A stretch of 64,000 nucleotides of DNA from Variovorax sp. V93 (GCF_041154485.1 NZ_AP028669.1:5396439-5460438), one strand, 5' to 3'; positions 1-8,114 are shown, numbered from the stretch's first letter. Notes: a model not told the origin generated them from the letters alone. Translations and numbers: made by a program.

Positions 1-389
1 AGCCGCGCATGCGTCTTGCGCAGGAACACGTCGGCCGAGAACACCACGTCGGCCGAGGTGAAGGGCTTGCCGTCGTGCCACGTGACGCCGGGCTTGAGCT
101 TGAAGGTGTAGAGCGTGCCTTCCTTGTTGACGGTCCACGAGGTGGCCAGCGAGGGCAGCGGGTTGATCTTCTCGTCGTAGCGCAGCAGGCCTTCGTAGAT
201 GTTGCCCGAGATCATCTGCGTGGGGCCGTTCTGCGTGATGCCCAGCATCAGGCCCGGCGGCTCCGGCTGCACCACGGCGTTGATCACGCCGCCCTTCTTG
301 CCCTGCGCCAGCAGGTGCAGCGGGACACCCGCCAGCGTCAATCCGGCGGCCGAGGCGGCGCCCATCTGGATGAGGTTGCGACGTTTCAT
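1..389 (-). CDS. ABC transporter substrate-binding protein, family 5 (partial, N-terminal part only)
   Basis: The gene starts at an ATG at 389 and runs off the left edge, so only about 129 residues are visible. The N-terminus MKRRNLIQMGAASAAG is a signal peptide with a twin-arginine pair followed by a small hydrophobic stretch, so Tat export is plausible. After it come GVINAVVQPEPPGLM, ISGNIYEGLLRYD and LKPGVTWHDGKPFTSADVV, the typical opening of dipeptide/oligopeptide (DppA/OppA-type) periplasmic binding proteins. It probably captures a peptide or similar solute for an ABC importer whose other genes lie outside the window. The substrate cannot be told from this fragment. Confidence 0.85.
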   Translation of the reverse strand, partial: MKRRNLIQMGAASAAGLTLAGVPLHLLAQGKKGGVINAVVQPEPPGLMLGITQNGPTQMISGNIYEGLLRYDEKINPLPSLATSWTVNKEGTLYTFKLKPGVTWHDGKPFTSADVVFSADVFLRKTHAR

Positions 390-477
390 GTGCGGAAACT
401 CCTTGTGGCTCTGTGCGAGCGGGTGGGGACGAGGAAACGGGAACGGAAGAACGCGGGCGCCGCGCGCGGCGCCAGGT

Positions 478-1269
478 TCAGTCGCGGTACGAGGTGGCGG
501 GAAGCGGATCGATGCGCTGCAGCAGGGCGCGCCATTCGCGCGCGTTCGGATCGGGCTGGCCCGGCTGGCGCACGCTGTCGCCGCTTTCGTACTGCTGCGC
601 GGTCTTCTCGCAGACTTCGGCCGGCACCGGATGCACCGGCAGGCCGCTCGACTGGATCGCCACCTGCACACGGCAGGCGCGCTCCAGGTTGAGCATCAGG
701 ATGAAGGCCTCCGACACCGTGCGCCCGAGCGTGACCAGGCCGTGGTTGCGCAGGATCAGCGCACGCGCCGTCGGACCCAGGTCGGCCACCAGGCGCTCGC
801 GCTCGTCGGCGTCCAGCGCGATGCCCTCGAAGTCGTGATAGACCACCCGGTTGTAGAACTGCAGCGCCCACTGGTTGCACGGCTGCAGCCCGGCGGCCAG
901 CGACGACACCGCCACGCCCGCCACCGTGTGCGTGTGCAGCACGCAGGCCGCGTCGTGGCGCGCCGAATGCACCGCGCTGTGGATGGTGAAGCCGGCCGGG
1001 TTCACGTCCCAGGGCGAGTCGTCGAGGATGCGGCCGTCCAGGTCGATCTTCACCAGCGACGAGGCCGTGATGTCCCTGAACAGCATGCCGAAGGGGTTGA
1101 TCAGGAACTGGTCCTCGGTGCCCGGCACGCGCGCGGAGATGTGCGTGTAGATGCTGTCGTCCATGCCGTAGTGCGCCACCAGGCGGTAGGCGGCGGCCAG
1201 GTCTTCGCGCACCTGGCGCTCGGCTTCGGAAACGGGTGGGGCCTTGCGGCCCACTGCCTGCAATTGCAT
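478..1269 (-). CDS. class II aldolase/adducin family protein
   Basis: A 263-residue protein starting at MQLQAVGRK, chosen because AAGGA lies 9 nt upstream; an in-frame ATG further up (1356) has no such site. The fold is the zinc-dependent class II aldolase/adducin type (fuculose-phosphate aldolase relatives). The metal ligands are visible in HTHTVAG (about residues 115-121) and in the downstream LRNHGLVTLG, where the third histidine falls. Family members cleave or epimerise sugar phosphates or decarboxylate related acids; the substrate is unknown here. The gene lies just downstream of the binding-protein gene's divergent-looking leader but on the same strand, so the pair may belong to one uptake/catabolism unit. 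Confidence 0.85.
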   Translation of the reverse strand: MQLQAVGRKAPPVSEAERQVREDLAAAYRLVAHYGMDDSIYTHISARVPGTEDQFLINPFGMLFRDITASSLVKIDLDGRILDDSPWDVNPAGFTIHSAVHSARHDAACVLHTHTVAGVAVSSLAAGLQPCNQWALQFYNRVVYHDFEGIALDADERERLVADLGPTARALILRNHGLVTLGRTVSEAFILMLNLERACRVQVAIQSSGLPVHPVPAEVCEKTAQQYESGDSVRQPGQPDPNAREWRALLQRIDPLPATSYRD

Positions 1270-1460
1270 GTCGCGTTCCTTTTTCAGGCCCGGCGGGAAG
1301 CCGCCGGCGCCATGTTCGGGTTCATCGGATCGACTGTGCGAGCTGTCGACAGTCAACCGACGACAGTCTTAAGCAATATGCAGGCCCGCGTGATGGGGTA
1401 AGCCCTTGGTGGGGCGGCCGGAAGCGCGCAAAGCCGCGCCGGCAAAGGGCAGGCGGCAGG
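1270..1460. other. intergenic region with candidate operator and promoter
   Basis: There is no gene between the aldolase start and the terminator at 1461. On the minus strand TTGACT (-35-like), a 17-nt spacer and a weak TCGATC can be read over 1327-1358. A perfect 10-bp palindrome CTGTCGACAG sits at 1343-1352 inside the spacer, with a partial copy (ACTGTCG) just upstream. I see nothing else in this stretch. Confidence 0.4.
1343..1352. promoter_or_regulatory. palindromic operator candidate CTGTCGACAG
   Basis: A perfect 10-bp dyad inside the putative promoter spacer of the aldolase gene, with a half-site-like repeat 5' to it on the minus strand. TGTCGACA-like cores resemble operators of GntR/FCD-type repressors, but no such regulator is visible nearby, so the cognate protein is unknown. 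Confidence 0.35.
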
Positions 1461-1497
1461 AAAAACGCCGCGCGCACCGGGGAAAGTGCGCGCGGCG
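1461..1497 (-). terminator. intrinsic terminator of the doxX-pirin operon
   Basis: On the minus strand a perfect 12-bp stem CGCCGCGCGCAC / GTGCGCGCGGCG (1466-1477 and 1486-1497) with an 8-nt loop is followed directly by TTTTT (1461-1465). It lies 85 bp past the stop of the pirin gene. Confidence 0.85.
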
Positions 1498-1581
1498 CGT
1501 GGGGCCGGACGGTGCCTTTGGGGCGGGATGGCTGCGCCATGAAGGCGCCGGCTGCACCAGGGTGTAGCGCTGAAACGCAGC

Positions 1582-2436
1582 TCAGCGCAGGCGGCCTTCC
1601 TCGCGCAGCCGCGCCCCGATGCGGCGGATCTCGGCCTCGCCCTGGTCGAGCGCCGCCTGGCTGGTGTGCACCGAGTAGTGGCCCATCACCAGTTCATGCG
1701 GATGCTTCACGGCCGAGCCCAGCACGAAGGACGTGTCGCCATGGGCCACGAAGCCGATGGCCGCGCCCGATTCCTCGAACACCGCCAGCTCGCCGGCGGC
1801 GACCGGTTCGCCGCCGCCTACATCGAGCCGGCCCGCATCGACCGCGATCCAGCCCACCGTGTGGCCGGCGGGCGGCGTGTAGCGCCAGTGTTCGCCGTCC
1901 TTCAGCTGCACGGCCAGATAGTTGATCGGCGCCGGGGCCGGAATGGGGCTTTGCGCCGCGCCATGGCGCCCGAGCAGTACGCGCGCCGGCCCTTCCCGCG
2001 GCACCTGCGAGGGCGCGAGGTAGATGCTTTGCGCCCGCGCGTTCTCTTCCGAGGCCGGCAGGGCCACCCAGAGCTGGAAGCCCTGCACGCGCTTGGTGCC
2101 CGGCGCAGGCGCACCGTCGTGCCACACGCCGTTGCCGGCGCGCATCCACTCGACGCCGCCGGCCGGCAGCACGCCCTGTTCGCCGGTCGTGTCTTCGTAC
2201 CGCGTGTCGCCTTCCATCAGCCAGGTCAGCGTGGCAATGCCCGAATGCGGATGCATGCCGAAGCCCTTGCGGCCGCCCGAGGTGTCGAAGCCGAAAAGGT
2301 CGAGGAACACGAAAGGCTTGAGGAATTCGCCCAGGTCGCCCGGGCTCATGAGCCGCGTGATCGGCCCGTGCTGCGAGCCGCGCGTGCGGTAGACGATGGC
2401 GCGGGCTTCGGTGGTGGTGGCAACGGCAGTTGTCAT
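1582..2436 (-). CDS. pirin family protein
   Basis: A 284-residue bicupin starting at MTTAVATTTEARAIVYRT, with AAGGA 9-13 nt upstream. The N-terminal cupin carries the pirin metal motif GMHPHSGIATLTWLMEG, with histidines suited to bind iron, and later E at GGVEWMRAG. The C-terminal pirin domain (about 185-280) is complete. Pirins are iron-binding cupins; some have quercetinase activity and others act as redox sensors or bind metabolic enzymes. It lies 32 bp downstream of the doxX-like gene on the same strand and shares its terminator, the common DoxX-pirin pairing next to a divergent LysR gene. Redox or electrophile response is the likely context, inferred from that pairing. Confidence 0.9.
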   Translation of the reverse strand: MTTAVATTTEARAIVYRTRGSQHGPITRLMSPGDLGEFLKPFVFLDLFGFDTSGGRKGFGMHPHSGIATLTWLMEGDTRYEDTTGEQGVLPAGGVEWMRAGNGVWHDGAPAPGTKRVQGFQLWVALPASEENARAQSIYLAPSQVPREGPARVLLGRHGAAQSPIPAPAPINYLAVQLKDGEHWRYTPPAGHTVGWIAVDAGRLDVGGGEPVAAGELAVFEESGAAIGFVAHGDTSFVLGSAVKHPHELVMGHYSVHTSQAALDQGEAEIRRIGARLREEGRLR

Positions 2437-2468
2437 TGGAGGGTCCTTAACCGATGGAAGAAGAAAGA

Positions 2469-2849
2469 TCAGGCTGCCCTGCCCGCCGGCACGGGCCGCA
2501 GGCGCCAGGCCACGAAGGCCGACAGCAGCAGGAGCACCATGGCCGGCACGGGGCTGCCGCCGATCAGCACAAGGTGCGTGGCCACGGCGCCGGCCATGGT
2601 CGCGGTCAGCAGCAGGCCGCCGATGAAGCCGGTTGCCGGCACCAGCAGCAGCACCGCGCCGCCGACCTCGACCACGCCCGTCAGGTAGCGGAACCACTGG
2701 CCGAAGCCGACCGCCTCGAACACCTGGACCATCTGCGGCAAGCCGGCCAGCTTGGCGAGGCCGGCGGCACCGAAGGCCAGCGCGAGAAGAATGCGAGCGC
2801 CCCAGACGATGCGGCGCTGGATCGGGGAAGTGGAGGATGAGGAAGTCAT
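2469..2849 (-). CDS. DoxX family membrane protein
   Basis: A 126-residue integral membrane protein with four hydrophobic segments (about residues 15-35, 50-70, 75-95 and 100-118), matching the DoxX/DoxD family in size and shape, including ALAFGAAGLAKLAG near the start and GVVEVGGAVLLL in the middle. I used the ATG at 2849 (MTSSSSTSP); a TTG at 2882 would add 11 residues, and neither has a strong ribosome site. DoxX proteins are associated with thiol/redox homeostasis in several bacteria. It is first in a two-gene operon with pirin and divergent from a LysR regulator that probably controls it. Confidence 0.85.
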   Translation of the reverse strand: MTSSSSTSPIQRRIVWGARILLALAFGAAGLAKLAGLPQMVQVFEAVGFGQWFRYLTGVVEVGGAVLLLVPATGFIGGLLLTATMAGAVATHLVLIGGSPVPAMVLLLLSAFVAWRLRPVPAGRAA

Positions 2850-2874
2850 GGGCACAAGGTTAGGGCCGCACCCA

Positions 2875-2882
2875 TTGATCAA
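2875..2882. promoter_or_regulatory. TTGATCAA dyad between doxX and lysR
   Basis: A perfect 8-bp palindrome in the 85-bp gap between the divergent doxX and lysR genes. Position and symmetry suit a LysR-type binding site, but the classical T-N11-A spacing is not clearly visible, so this is only a candidate. Confidence 0.3.
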
Positions 2883-2934
2883 CTAGACGGCAGAATCGGA
2901 TTGCACTCATCCATCAGAAGAAGGAATCACCGCC

Positions 2935-3873
2935 ATGCTCGATCTCAACGACATCGCCATGTTCGTGCAGGTGGTGCGTCACGGCAGCTTTGCCGGGGCG
3001 GCGCGCCGGCTGGGCCTGCCGCCCAACACCGTGAGCCGGCGCGTCCAGCAGCTCGAGGCGCAACTGGGCACGCGGCTGATGCAGCGCTCCACCCGCAAGC
3101 TCACGCTCACCAGCGCGGGCCAGGCCTTTCACGAGCGCTGCGCGGGCGCGGTCGACGGGCTGGCCGAGGCCGGGCAGGAGCTGATCACCGGCAGCCAGCA
3201 GCCCAGCGGCCTGGTGCGCGTGGCGGCGACGGCCGATTTCTTCGATTTCTTCCCGATGGAATGGGTGGCCGACTTCCTGGCTGCGCATCCGCTGGTGCGC
3301 ATCGACTTCGTGCTCAGCGACGCCAGGGCCGACCTGATCGCCGAGCAGATCGACATCGCATTCCGCGGCGGCGCGCTGCCCGACTCCGGCTACGTCGGCC
3401 GCCAGCTGCTGGGCGCCCGGACCGACGGCATGGTGGCGAGCCCCGCCTACATCGCCGCGCGCGGCGCGCCCGCCAGCTTGCAGGACCTGGCGAACCACGA
3501 CTGCGTCACCTCGCCCCATCCGAGCGGCCGCACCCTCTGGCGCCTGGCCGGCCCCGGCGGCGCGGAGGAAGAAGTGCAGGTCGCGGGCCGCTTCAGCGGC
3601 AACACCGCGCAGGCGCTGCGCAAGGCCGCGCTCGCCGGCCTGGGCGTCGCGCTGTTGCCGCCCACCATGGCCAGGCTCGACCTGGAGGCCGGCCGGCTGG
3701 TCCCGGTGCTGCCGCAGTACCAGCGCACGGGGCAGGGGCTGAGCGTGCTCTATCCGAGCCGCAAGCACCTGCCGCTGGCGGTGTCGGCGTTCATCGCGAT
3801 GGTGATGGAGAAGCTCAGTACGGTGGAGGCGTTGCCGGAGATGTTGCGGGCGGCGCGGGCCCCGTCCCGCTGA
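2935..3873 (+). CDS. LysR family transcriptional regulator
   Basis: 312 residues. Residues 1-60 form the winged helix-turn-helix (MLDLNDIAMFVQVVRHGSF ... RRVQQLEAQLG), and residues 90-300 the periplasmic-binding-like effector domain beginning GLVRVAATADFFDFFP. AAGGA stands 10 nt before the ATG. The gene is divergent from doxX-pirin across 85 bp, the standard layout for a LysR protein and its target, so regulation of that operon is the simplest reading. The C-terminal helix is followed by a short Ala/Arg-rich tail (EMLRAARAPSR). The effector is unknown. Confidence 0.93.
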   Translation: MLDLNDIAMFVQVVRHGSFAGAARRLGLPPNTVSRRVQQLEAQLGTRLMQRSTRKLTLTSAGQAFHERCAGAVDGLAEAGQELITGSQQPSGLVRVAATADFFDFFPMEWVADFLAAHPLVRIDFVLSDARADLIAEQIDIAFRGGALPDSGYVGRQLLGARTDGMVASPAYIAARGAPASLQDLANHDCVTSPHPSGRTLWRLAGPGGAEEEVQVAGRFSGNTAQALRKAALAGLGVALLPPTMARLDLEAGRLVPVLPQYQRTGQGLSVLYPSRKHLPLAVSAFIAMVMEKLSTVEALPEMLRAARAPSR

Positions 3874-3901
3874 GCGATCGATTTCCACAGAAAATGCCCC
3901 C

Positions 3902-4378
3902 ATGAAAATCGAAAAAGACACCGTCGTCACCCTCAAGTACAAGGTCGCCGACGCCCAGGGCAAGCTCATCGAGGCCAGCCCCGAGCCGATGGCCTACCTG
4001 CATGGCGGCTACGAGAACACGCTGCCCAAGATCGAGGAAGCACTCGATGGCAAGGAAAAAGGCTTCCAGACCACGCTGAACCTCGCACCCGAAGACGCCT
4101 TCGGCCTGCGCGACGAGTCACTGGTGCGCAGCATCCCCAAGTCCGAATTCCCGCCGGGCGTGAAGGTGGGCGGGCAACTGCAGGGGCGGCTCGACGACGG
4201 ACGCGAGCACCTCTTCACGGTGATGAAGATCAAGGGCCCGGTCGTGCTGCTCGACGGCAACCATCCGTGGGCGGGCAAGGCGCTGAAGTTCAGCCTCCAG
4301 GTGACGGACGTGCGCGCGGCGCTGCCGGTGGAGATCGAGCATCGGCACGTGCATGGTGCGCATGGGCACCATCACTGA
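3902..4378 (+). CDS. slyD: FKBP-type peptidyl-prolyl cis-trans isomerase, SlyD-like
   Basis: 158 residues. An FKBP core (MKIEKDTVVTLKYKVADAQG ... MAYLHGGYENTLPKIEEALDG) is interrupted by an insert-in-flap domain (about 70-120), then returns to the FKBP fold and ends in a histidine-rich tail EIEHRHVHGAHGHHH. This is the SlyD architecture: prolyl isomerase, holdase chaperone and metal binder, with the tail chelating Ni2+ or related metals. The tail is shorter than in E. coli SlyD and lacks its many cysteines, so the metal role may be weaker. It is cytoplasmic. It follows the LysR gene by 28 bp but is likely a separate housekeeping gene. Confidence 0.88.
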   Translation: MKIEKDTVVTLKYKVADAQGKLIEASPEPMAYLHGGYENTLPKIEEALDGKEKGFQTTLNLAPEDAFGLRDESLVRSIPKSEFPPGVKVGGQLQGRLDDGREHLFTVMKIKGPVVLLDGNHPWAGKALKFSLQVTDVRAALPVEIEHRHVHGAHGHHH

Positions 4379-4392
4379 TCCTTCCGGATCAG
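4375..4392. terminator. hairpin between convergent slyD and CYTH-CHAD genes
   Basis: CTGATCC-TTCC-GGATCAG, a 7-bp perfect stem overlapping the slyD stop codon. Downstream on the plus strand the sequence is pyrimidine-rich (CTCTCTAATTCC, then TTTTT further on). It sits where a bidirectional terminator is expected, but the T-tract is poor. Confidence 0.45.
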
Positions 4393-4396
4393 CTCT

Positions 4397-5992
4397 CTAA
4401 TTCCTCTTTTTCCAGAACCGCGGCGCCTTCCCGATCCTGCCCAGCGCCTTGCGGCAGGCCTTCGCGCCCGCCGCACGGCGCGCGCTGAACCAGCCGACGG
4501 CAAACCATGCGCGGGCATCGCGCGCGGTGGCTTCGCGGTAGAGCGCGAGCGCCACGGCTTCGTCGTTGAATTCGCCGAGCGCGTCCTGCGCGGGGCGCAG
4601 GCGCTTCAGGTAGCGCTCGGCGGGCGATGACTTTTCGTCTTCATCATTCCCATCGGCGAACAGCGGCGCCACGAATTCGGCCAGGTAGCGCAGGCGCTTG
4701 AGCCGCTTGCGCGTGCGGTGCTGGTCCTCGGCCGACAGCGATTCGAAGCGGCGGCCGTCGCGCACCGCCTGCCGATGCAGCCTCTTCAGGCGCTTGCGCA
4801 GATGGCGGCGCGCCTCGGTGGCGCCGAGCGGCGCTGACGCGGGCTGCCCGGCGCCTTCGGCACTGGCGTGTGGCGCGGCCGTCGCCGCGGTGAAGCCGAT
4901 CAGCGAAACCAGCACCGACTGGAACGCGGGCGCTCGCACCACTTCGCCGGGCGACGGCGCTTCGGCCGCCGCATCGTCGCCAGCCAAGGGATCGAACTCC
5001 GGCGCCCCCGCGTCGCGCAGTTGGGGCTGCGCCAGCTTCACGACCTGCTCGCGGTCGCGCAGGGCGCCGAGCGCGCGGAAGGCCTCGACCAGCGGCGGCT
5101 CCCATTCGGCGCCGTTGAAAAGATCGGTGCGCGGGTCGAGCCCCGCGAGTTCGCGCAGCGCGGTGCGCAGGCGCCGGATGCCGATGCGCAGCTGGTGGAT
5201 CTGCTCTTCATCCGTGCTGCCCGCGGCGATCTCGCTCGCGTTGGGCAGCATCTGCGCCAGGCAGGACGCGACTACGGCCTGCTGGATGGCGCGGCCGTCG
5301 AGCTTGCCTTTCTCGCCGGCAAAGCGCGGCGTCTCGGCCTTCACGGCCGGCACCACGTCGAGCTTCGCGAGCAGGCGCGCGCCGCGCTCGGCCTTGGACA
5401 CGGTGCTGAACCACAGGCCGTGCTGCTGCGACCAGCGGCGCGCGAGCGCGACCAGGCCCCGCACGCCGCCGCGCTTGAGTTCGAGCTCCAGCTCGCACAC
5501 GGGCGATTCGCGCTCGTCGGGCGTGCCCGCATGGGCGATGACCTTGCCGACATCGAGCGCCAGCTCCACCACGGCCGCGCCGTCGCCCGTGGTGCGCACG
5601 TCGCGCGTGAGCCGCACGATGTCGGTGGACTGCCGTTCGACCAGCGGGGCGCCGCTCGCGGCCAGCACCTTGGCAAGCCGCTCGCCCACGGGCGTGCCGT
5701 GGTGGCGCTGCGGGTCAATGGCCGGCGCGGCGCGGCTGGCCGCCGCGGCGCCCAGGTCGACGTTGTGTTCGAGCCGATGCAGCGCGTTGTCCCCGGTGGC
5801 CTTGGCGGTCTGCACCCAGCGCCGCCCCTCCTTGCGCAGGCGCAGCACGATGCCCTCGGCGGCCAGCGCCTGGTCGGCGGTGTCGAAGTAGCGCGCCTGC
5901 AGCCGGGTACGCACGACGCTGCCGCGCCGCATGGCGGCTTCCACGGCTTTCAGGCGCTGTGCGGGAACATGAAACTTGAACTCGATTTCCAT
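4397..5992 (-). CDS. CYTH and CHAD domain-containing protein
   Basis: 531 residues from MEIEFKFHVP; an ATG 9 nt upstream (MAG...) is equally possible. Residues 2-6 give the ExExK signature of CYTH (triphosphate tunnel) enzymes, which hydrolyse triphosphate compounds such as inorganic tripolyphosphate, ATP or thiamine triphosphate. The CYTH domain covers about 1-205 with arginine/lysine-rich strands. From about 240 to the end is a helical CHAD domain with conserved histidines (IHQLRIGIRRLRTALREL and QDALGEFND), a fold that binds polyphosphate. The combination points to polyphosphate metabolism or polyP-granule association. It is convergent with slyD and divergent from the amidase gene. Confidence 0.88.
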   Translation of the reverse strand: MEIEFKFHVPAQRLKAVEAAMRRGSVVRTRLQARYFDTADQALAAEGIVLRLRKEGRRWVQTAKATGDNALHRLEHNVDLGAAAASRAAPAIDPQRHHGTPVGERLAKVLAASGAPLVERQSTDIVRLTRDVRTTGDGAAVVELALDVGKVIAHAGTPDERESPVCELELELKRGGVRGLVALARRWSQQHGLWFSTVSKAERGARLLAKLDVVPAVKAETPRFAGEKGKLDGRAIQQAVVASCLAQMLPNASEIAAGSTDEEQIHQLRIGIRRLRTALRELAGLDPRTDLFNGAEWEPPLVEAFRALGALRDREQVVKLAQPQLRDAGAPEFDPLAGDDAAAEAPSPGEVVRAPAFQSVLVSLIGFTAATAAPHASAEGAGQPASAPLGATEARRHLRKRLKRLHRQAVRDGRRFESLSAEDQHRTRKRLKRLRYLAEFVAPLFADGNDEDEKSSPAERYLKRLRPAQDALGEFNDEAVALALYREATARDARAWFAVGWFSARRAAGAKACRKALGRIGKAPRFWKKRN

Positions 5993-6074
5993 GCCGGCCA
6001 TGATGCCCGGTCTTTCTCCGCACGCCATGCGGGCACTGTCGCTGGAATGGACAAGCAGCAGAAAGGCACACACC

Positions 6075-7448
6075 ATGACCGCCCTCGACCCCACCACCCT
6101 CCTGGCCGCCGGGGCCGCACGGTCGGCCAAGGCGCTGGCCGCCAGGCAAGTGAGCGCGGTCGACTTGTGCGAAGCCGCCATCGCCCGCATCGAGGCGCTC
6201 GACGGCCCGCTCAACGCGGTGGTGGTACGCGACTTCGACCGCGCGCGCCGCCAGGCCGCCGAAGCCGACGCGGCGCTCGCGCGCGGCGAGCGCCGGCCGC
6301 TGCTGGGCGTGCCGATGACGGTGAAGGAGGCCTTCAACGTCGCCGGCCTGCCGACCAGCTGGGGCCTGCCGCAGTACCGCGATTTCGTGCCGCAGCAGGA
6401 CGCCGTCGCCGTGGCACGCCTCAAGGCGGCAGGCGCGGTGATTCTCGGCAAGACCAACGTGCCGCCGGCGCTGGCCGACTGGCAGTGCGACAACCCGGTG
6501 TATGGCCGGACGGTGCACCCGCTCGATGCCAGGCGCACGCCGGGCGGTTCCTCGGGTGGCGGCGCAGCGGCGGTGGCCACCGGCATGGTGGCGCTGGAGC
6601 TGGGCTCCGACCTCACGGGCTCGCTGCGCGTTCCCGCGAGCTTTTGCGGCGTGTACGCGCACAAGCCGAGCGAGGGCCTGCTGCCGACGCGCGGCTTTGC
6701 ATTTCCGGGCACCGAGGAGGCGCCGGCCGCGCTGCCCTCGGTGATCGGGCCGATCGGCCACGGCGCGGACGACCTCTCGCTGGCGCTCGATGTGCTGGCC
6801 GGGCCCGATGCGGCCCACGTGGCGCAGGGCCGCTTCATGCTGCCGGCGGCGCGCCATTCGGCGGCGAAGGACTGGCGCGTGCTGGTGGTCAGCGCGCATC
6901 CGCAGGCCGCGGTGGCGGCCGATGTGCGCGCCGCCGTCGAAGGCGCCGGGCAGCGGCTGGCGAAGGCCGGCGCCTCGGTCGCCCAAGCCTCGGACCTGCT
7001 GCCCGACCTGGCCGAGGTCGGCGACACCTACGGCCAGATCGTGCAGACCGTGCTCGCGCATGCCGAGCCCGGCGGCCGTTCGCCGATGCGGCTGCGCACC
7101 TGGTTCGACCTGCTGGCCACGCGCACGCGCATCCGGGCGCAGCTGCGCACGCTGTTCATGCAATTCGACGCCGTGCTGTGCCCGGCGGCGGGCTGCGCGG
7201 CCTTTGAACACGTGACCGAGCCTGATTTCGAGAAGCGCACGCTCACTATCGATGGAAAGCCCACACGCTATGACGCACTGGCCGCCTGGTCGGGGCTCGC
7301 GAGCCTGGGCGGCCTGCCCGCCACGGTCGCTCCCGTGGGCTTCACAGCCGGTGGATTGCCGCTGGGCGTGCAGATCGTCGGCCCGTATTTCGAGGACCGC
7401 AGCACCCTCGCGCTGGCCGGGCTGCTGGCAAAAAGTGCCCTCCGATAA
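6075..7448 (+). CDS. amidase (amidase signature family)
   Basis: 457 residues from MTALDPTTLLAAGAARS, with an AAAGG site 9-13 nt upstream. The amidase-signature catalytic elements are visible: the lysine in VPMTVKEAFNVAG (about residue 80), the cis-serine in GGSSGGGAAAVATG (about 158), and the nucleophile serine in GSDLTGSLRVPASFCG (about 182), where the more usual GG before that serine is TG. The C-terminal part (SGLASLGGLPATVAPVG) is typical. Such enzymes hydrolyse amides or act as amidohydrolases on small molecules; the substrate is unknown. There is no GatB or GatC partner nearby, so it is not a tRNA amidotransferase subunit. Confidence 0.9.
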   Translation: MTALDPTTLLAAGAARSAKALAARQVSAVDLCEAAIARIEALDGPLNAVVVRDFDRARRQAAEADAALARGERRPLLGVPMTVKEAFNVAGLPTSWGLPQYRDFVPQQDAVAVARLKAAGAVILGKTNVPPALADWQCDNPVYGRTVHPLDARRTPGGSSGGGAAAVATGMVALELGSDLTGSLRVPASFCGVYAHKPSEGLLPTRGFAFPGTEEAPAALPSVIGPIGHGADDLSLALDVLAGPDAAHVAQGRFMLPAARHSAAKDWRVLVVSAHPQAAVAADVRAAVEGAGQRLAKAGASVAQASDLLPDLAEVGDTYGQIVQTVLAHAEPGGRSPMRLRTWFDLLATRTRIRAQLRTLFMQFDAVLCPAAGCAAFEHVTEPDFEKRTLTIDGKPTRYDALAAWSGLASLGGLPATVAPVGFTAGGLPLGVQIVGPYFEDRSTLALAGLLAKSALR

Positions 7449-7454
7449 AAATAA

Positions 7455-7501
7455 TGTGGACACCGTACATTTTCTTTGCTATCTTTTGTGGACGGCGTAC
7501 A
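7455..7501 (+). promoter_or_regulatory. promoter with two 15-bp operator copies upstream of the VOC gene
   Basis: TGGACA (7457-7462), a 17-nt spacer and TATCTT (7480-7485) form a good sigma70-type promoter. TGTGGACACCGTACA (7455-7469) overlaps the -35, and TGTGGACGGCGTACA (7487-7501) begins 2 nt after the -10. The two copies differ at 2 of 15 positions and start exactly 32 bp apart, about three helical turns. Each reads TGT...ACA at its ends. This is the layout of a repressor-controlled promoter; a TetR-type protein is a guess. Confidence 0.65.
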
Positions 7502-7553
7502 CAACACGCCGGCAAACCTCCGATCCACTCTTCATCAACATAGGAAGACAACC

Positions 7554-7976
7554 ATGGCCAACAAGCAGATCTTCGTGAACCTCGCCGTCAAGAACCTCGA
7601 CAAGTCCAAGGCTTTCTTTGCCGCGCTGGGCTACACCTTCAACGAGAAGTTCACCGACGCCAACGCCGCCTGCATGGTGATCCAGGAAGGCAGCATCCAC
7701 GCCATGCTGCTGGTGGAAGACTTCTTCAAGACCTTCACGAGCAAGAGCCTGGCCGACACCAGCAAGAGCACCGAGGTGCTGCTGTGCCTCTCGTGCGAAA
7801 GCCGCGCCGAGGTCGACGAGATGGTGGCCAAGGCGGTGGCCGCGGGCGGCACGGTGCCGCGCGAGCCGCAGGACTACGGCTTCATGTACGGCCACGGCTT
7901 CCAGGACCTCGACGGCCATCTGTGGGAGCTGATGTACATGGACCCGAACGCCGAAGTGACCCATCAGAACGCCTGA
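7554..7976 (+). CDS. VOC family protein (glyoxalase/extradiol dioxygenase fold)
   Basis: 140 residues from MANKQIFVNLAVKNLDKSK, with AGGAAG 7 nt upstream. It has the paired beta-alpha-beta-beta-beta modules of the vicinal oxygen chelate superfamily: KNLDKSKAFFAALGYTFN at the start and GHGFQDLDGHLWELMYMDP at the end, the latter carrying the usual C-terminal glutamate metal ligand. Proteins of this kind (PhnB/YaeR-like glyoxalase and bleomycin-resistance relatives) often act in small-molecule detoxification. It stands behind its own promoter with tandem operators, so it is likely induced by a ligand. The reaction is not predictable. Confidence 0.88.
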   Translation: MANKQIFVNLAVKNLDKSKAFFAALGYTFNEKFTDANAACMVIQEGSIHAMLLVEDFFKTFTSKSLADTSKSTEVLLCLSCESRAEVDEMVAKAVAAGGTVPREPQDYGFMYGHGFQDLDGHLWELMYMDPNAEVTHQNA

Positions 7977-7997
7977 TGCTGCGCTGCTGACGCACAA

Positions 7998-8114
7998 GAA
8001 CGATGCCCATCGTTCCATATGCGCTCCTCACTGTTGCGCGGAAGGCCCCTTCCCTGAAGCGGGTGCGCCCCGATATTCCACAAAGCAGCGCCGCCGCGCA
8101 TTCAGCGGCGGCGC
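7998..8114 (+). other. hairpins in the leader of the second pirin gene
   Basis: The spacer between the VOC gene and the GTG at 8138 holds GAACGAT-GCCC-ATCGTTC (7998-8015) and a 10-bp perfect GCGCCGCCGC / GCGGCGGCGC stem (8088-8097 and 8105-8114). Neither is followed by a T-tract, so I do not call them terminators. The second ends about 10 nt before the AAAGGAA ribosome site. Confidence 0.4.

Noticed and set aside
5993-7027. Upstream extension of the CYTH-CHAD frame across the amidase gene
   Set aside because: The extension is antisense to a complete amidase, and the CYTH domain's ExExK motif stands right at the chosen start.
8088-8114. Strong GC hairpin before the second pirin as a terminator
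   Set aside because: No T-tract on either strand and it lies next to the ribosome site of the following gene.
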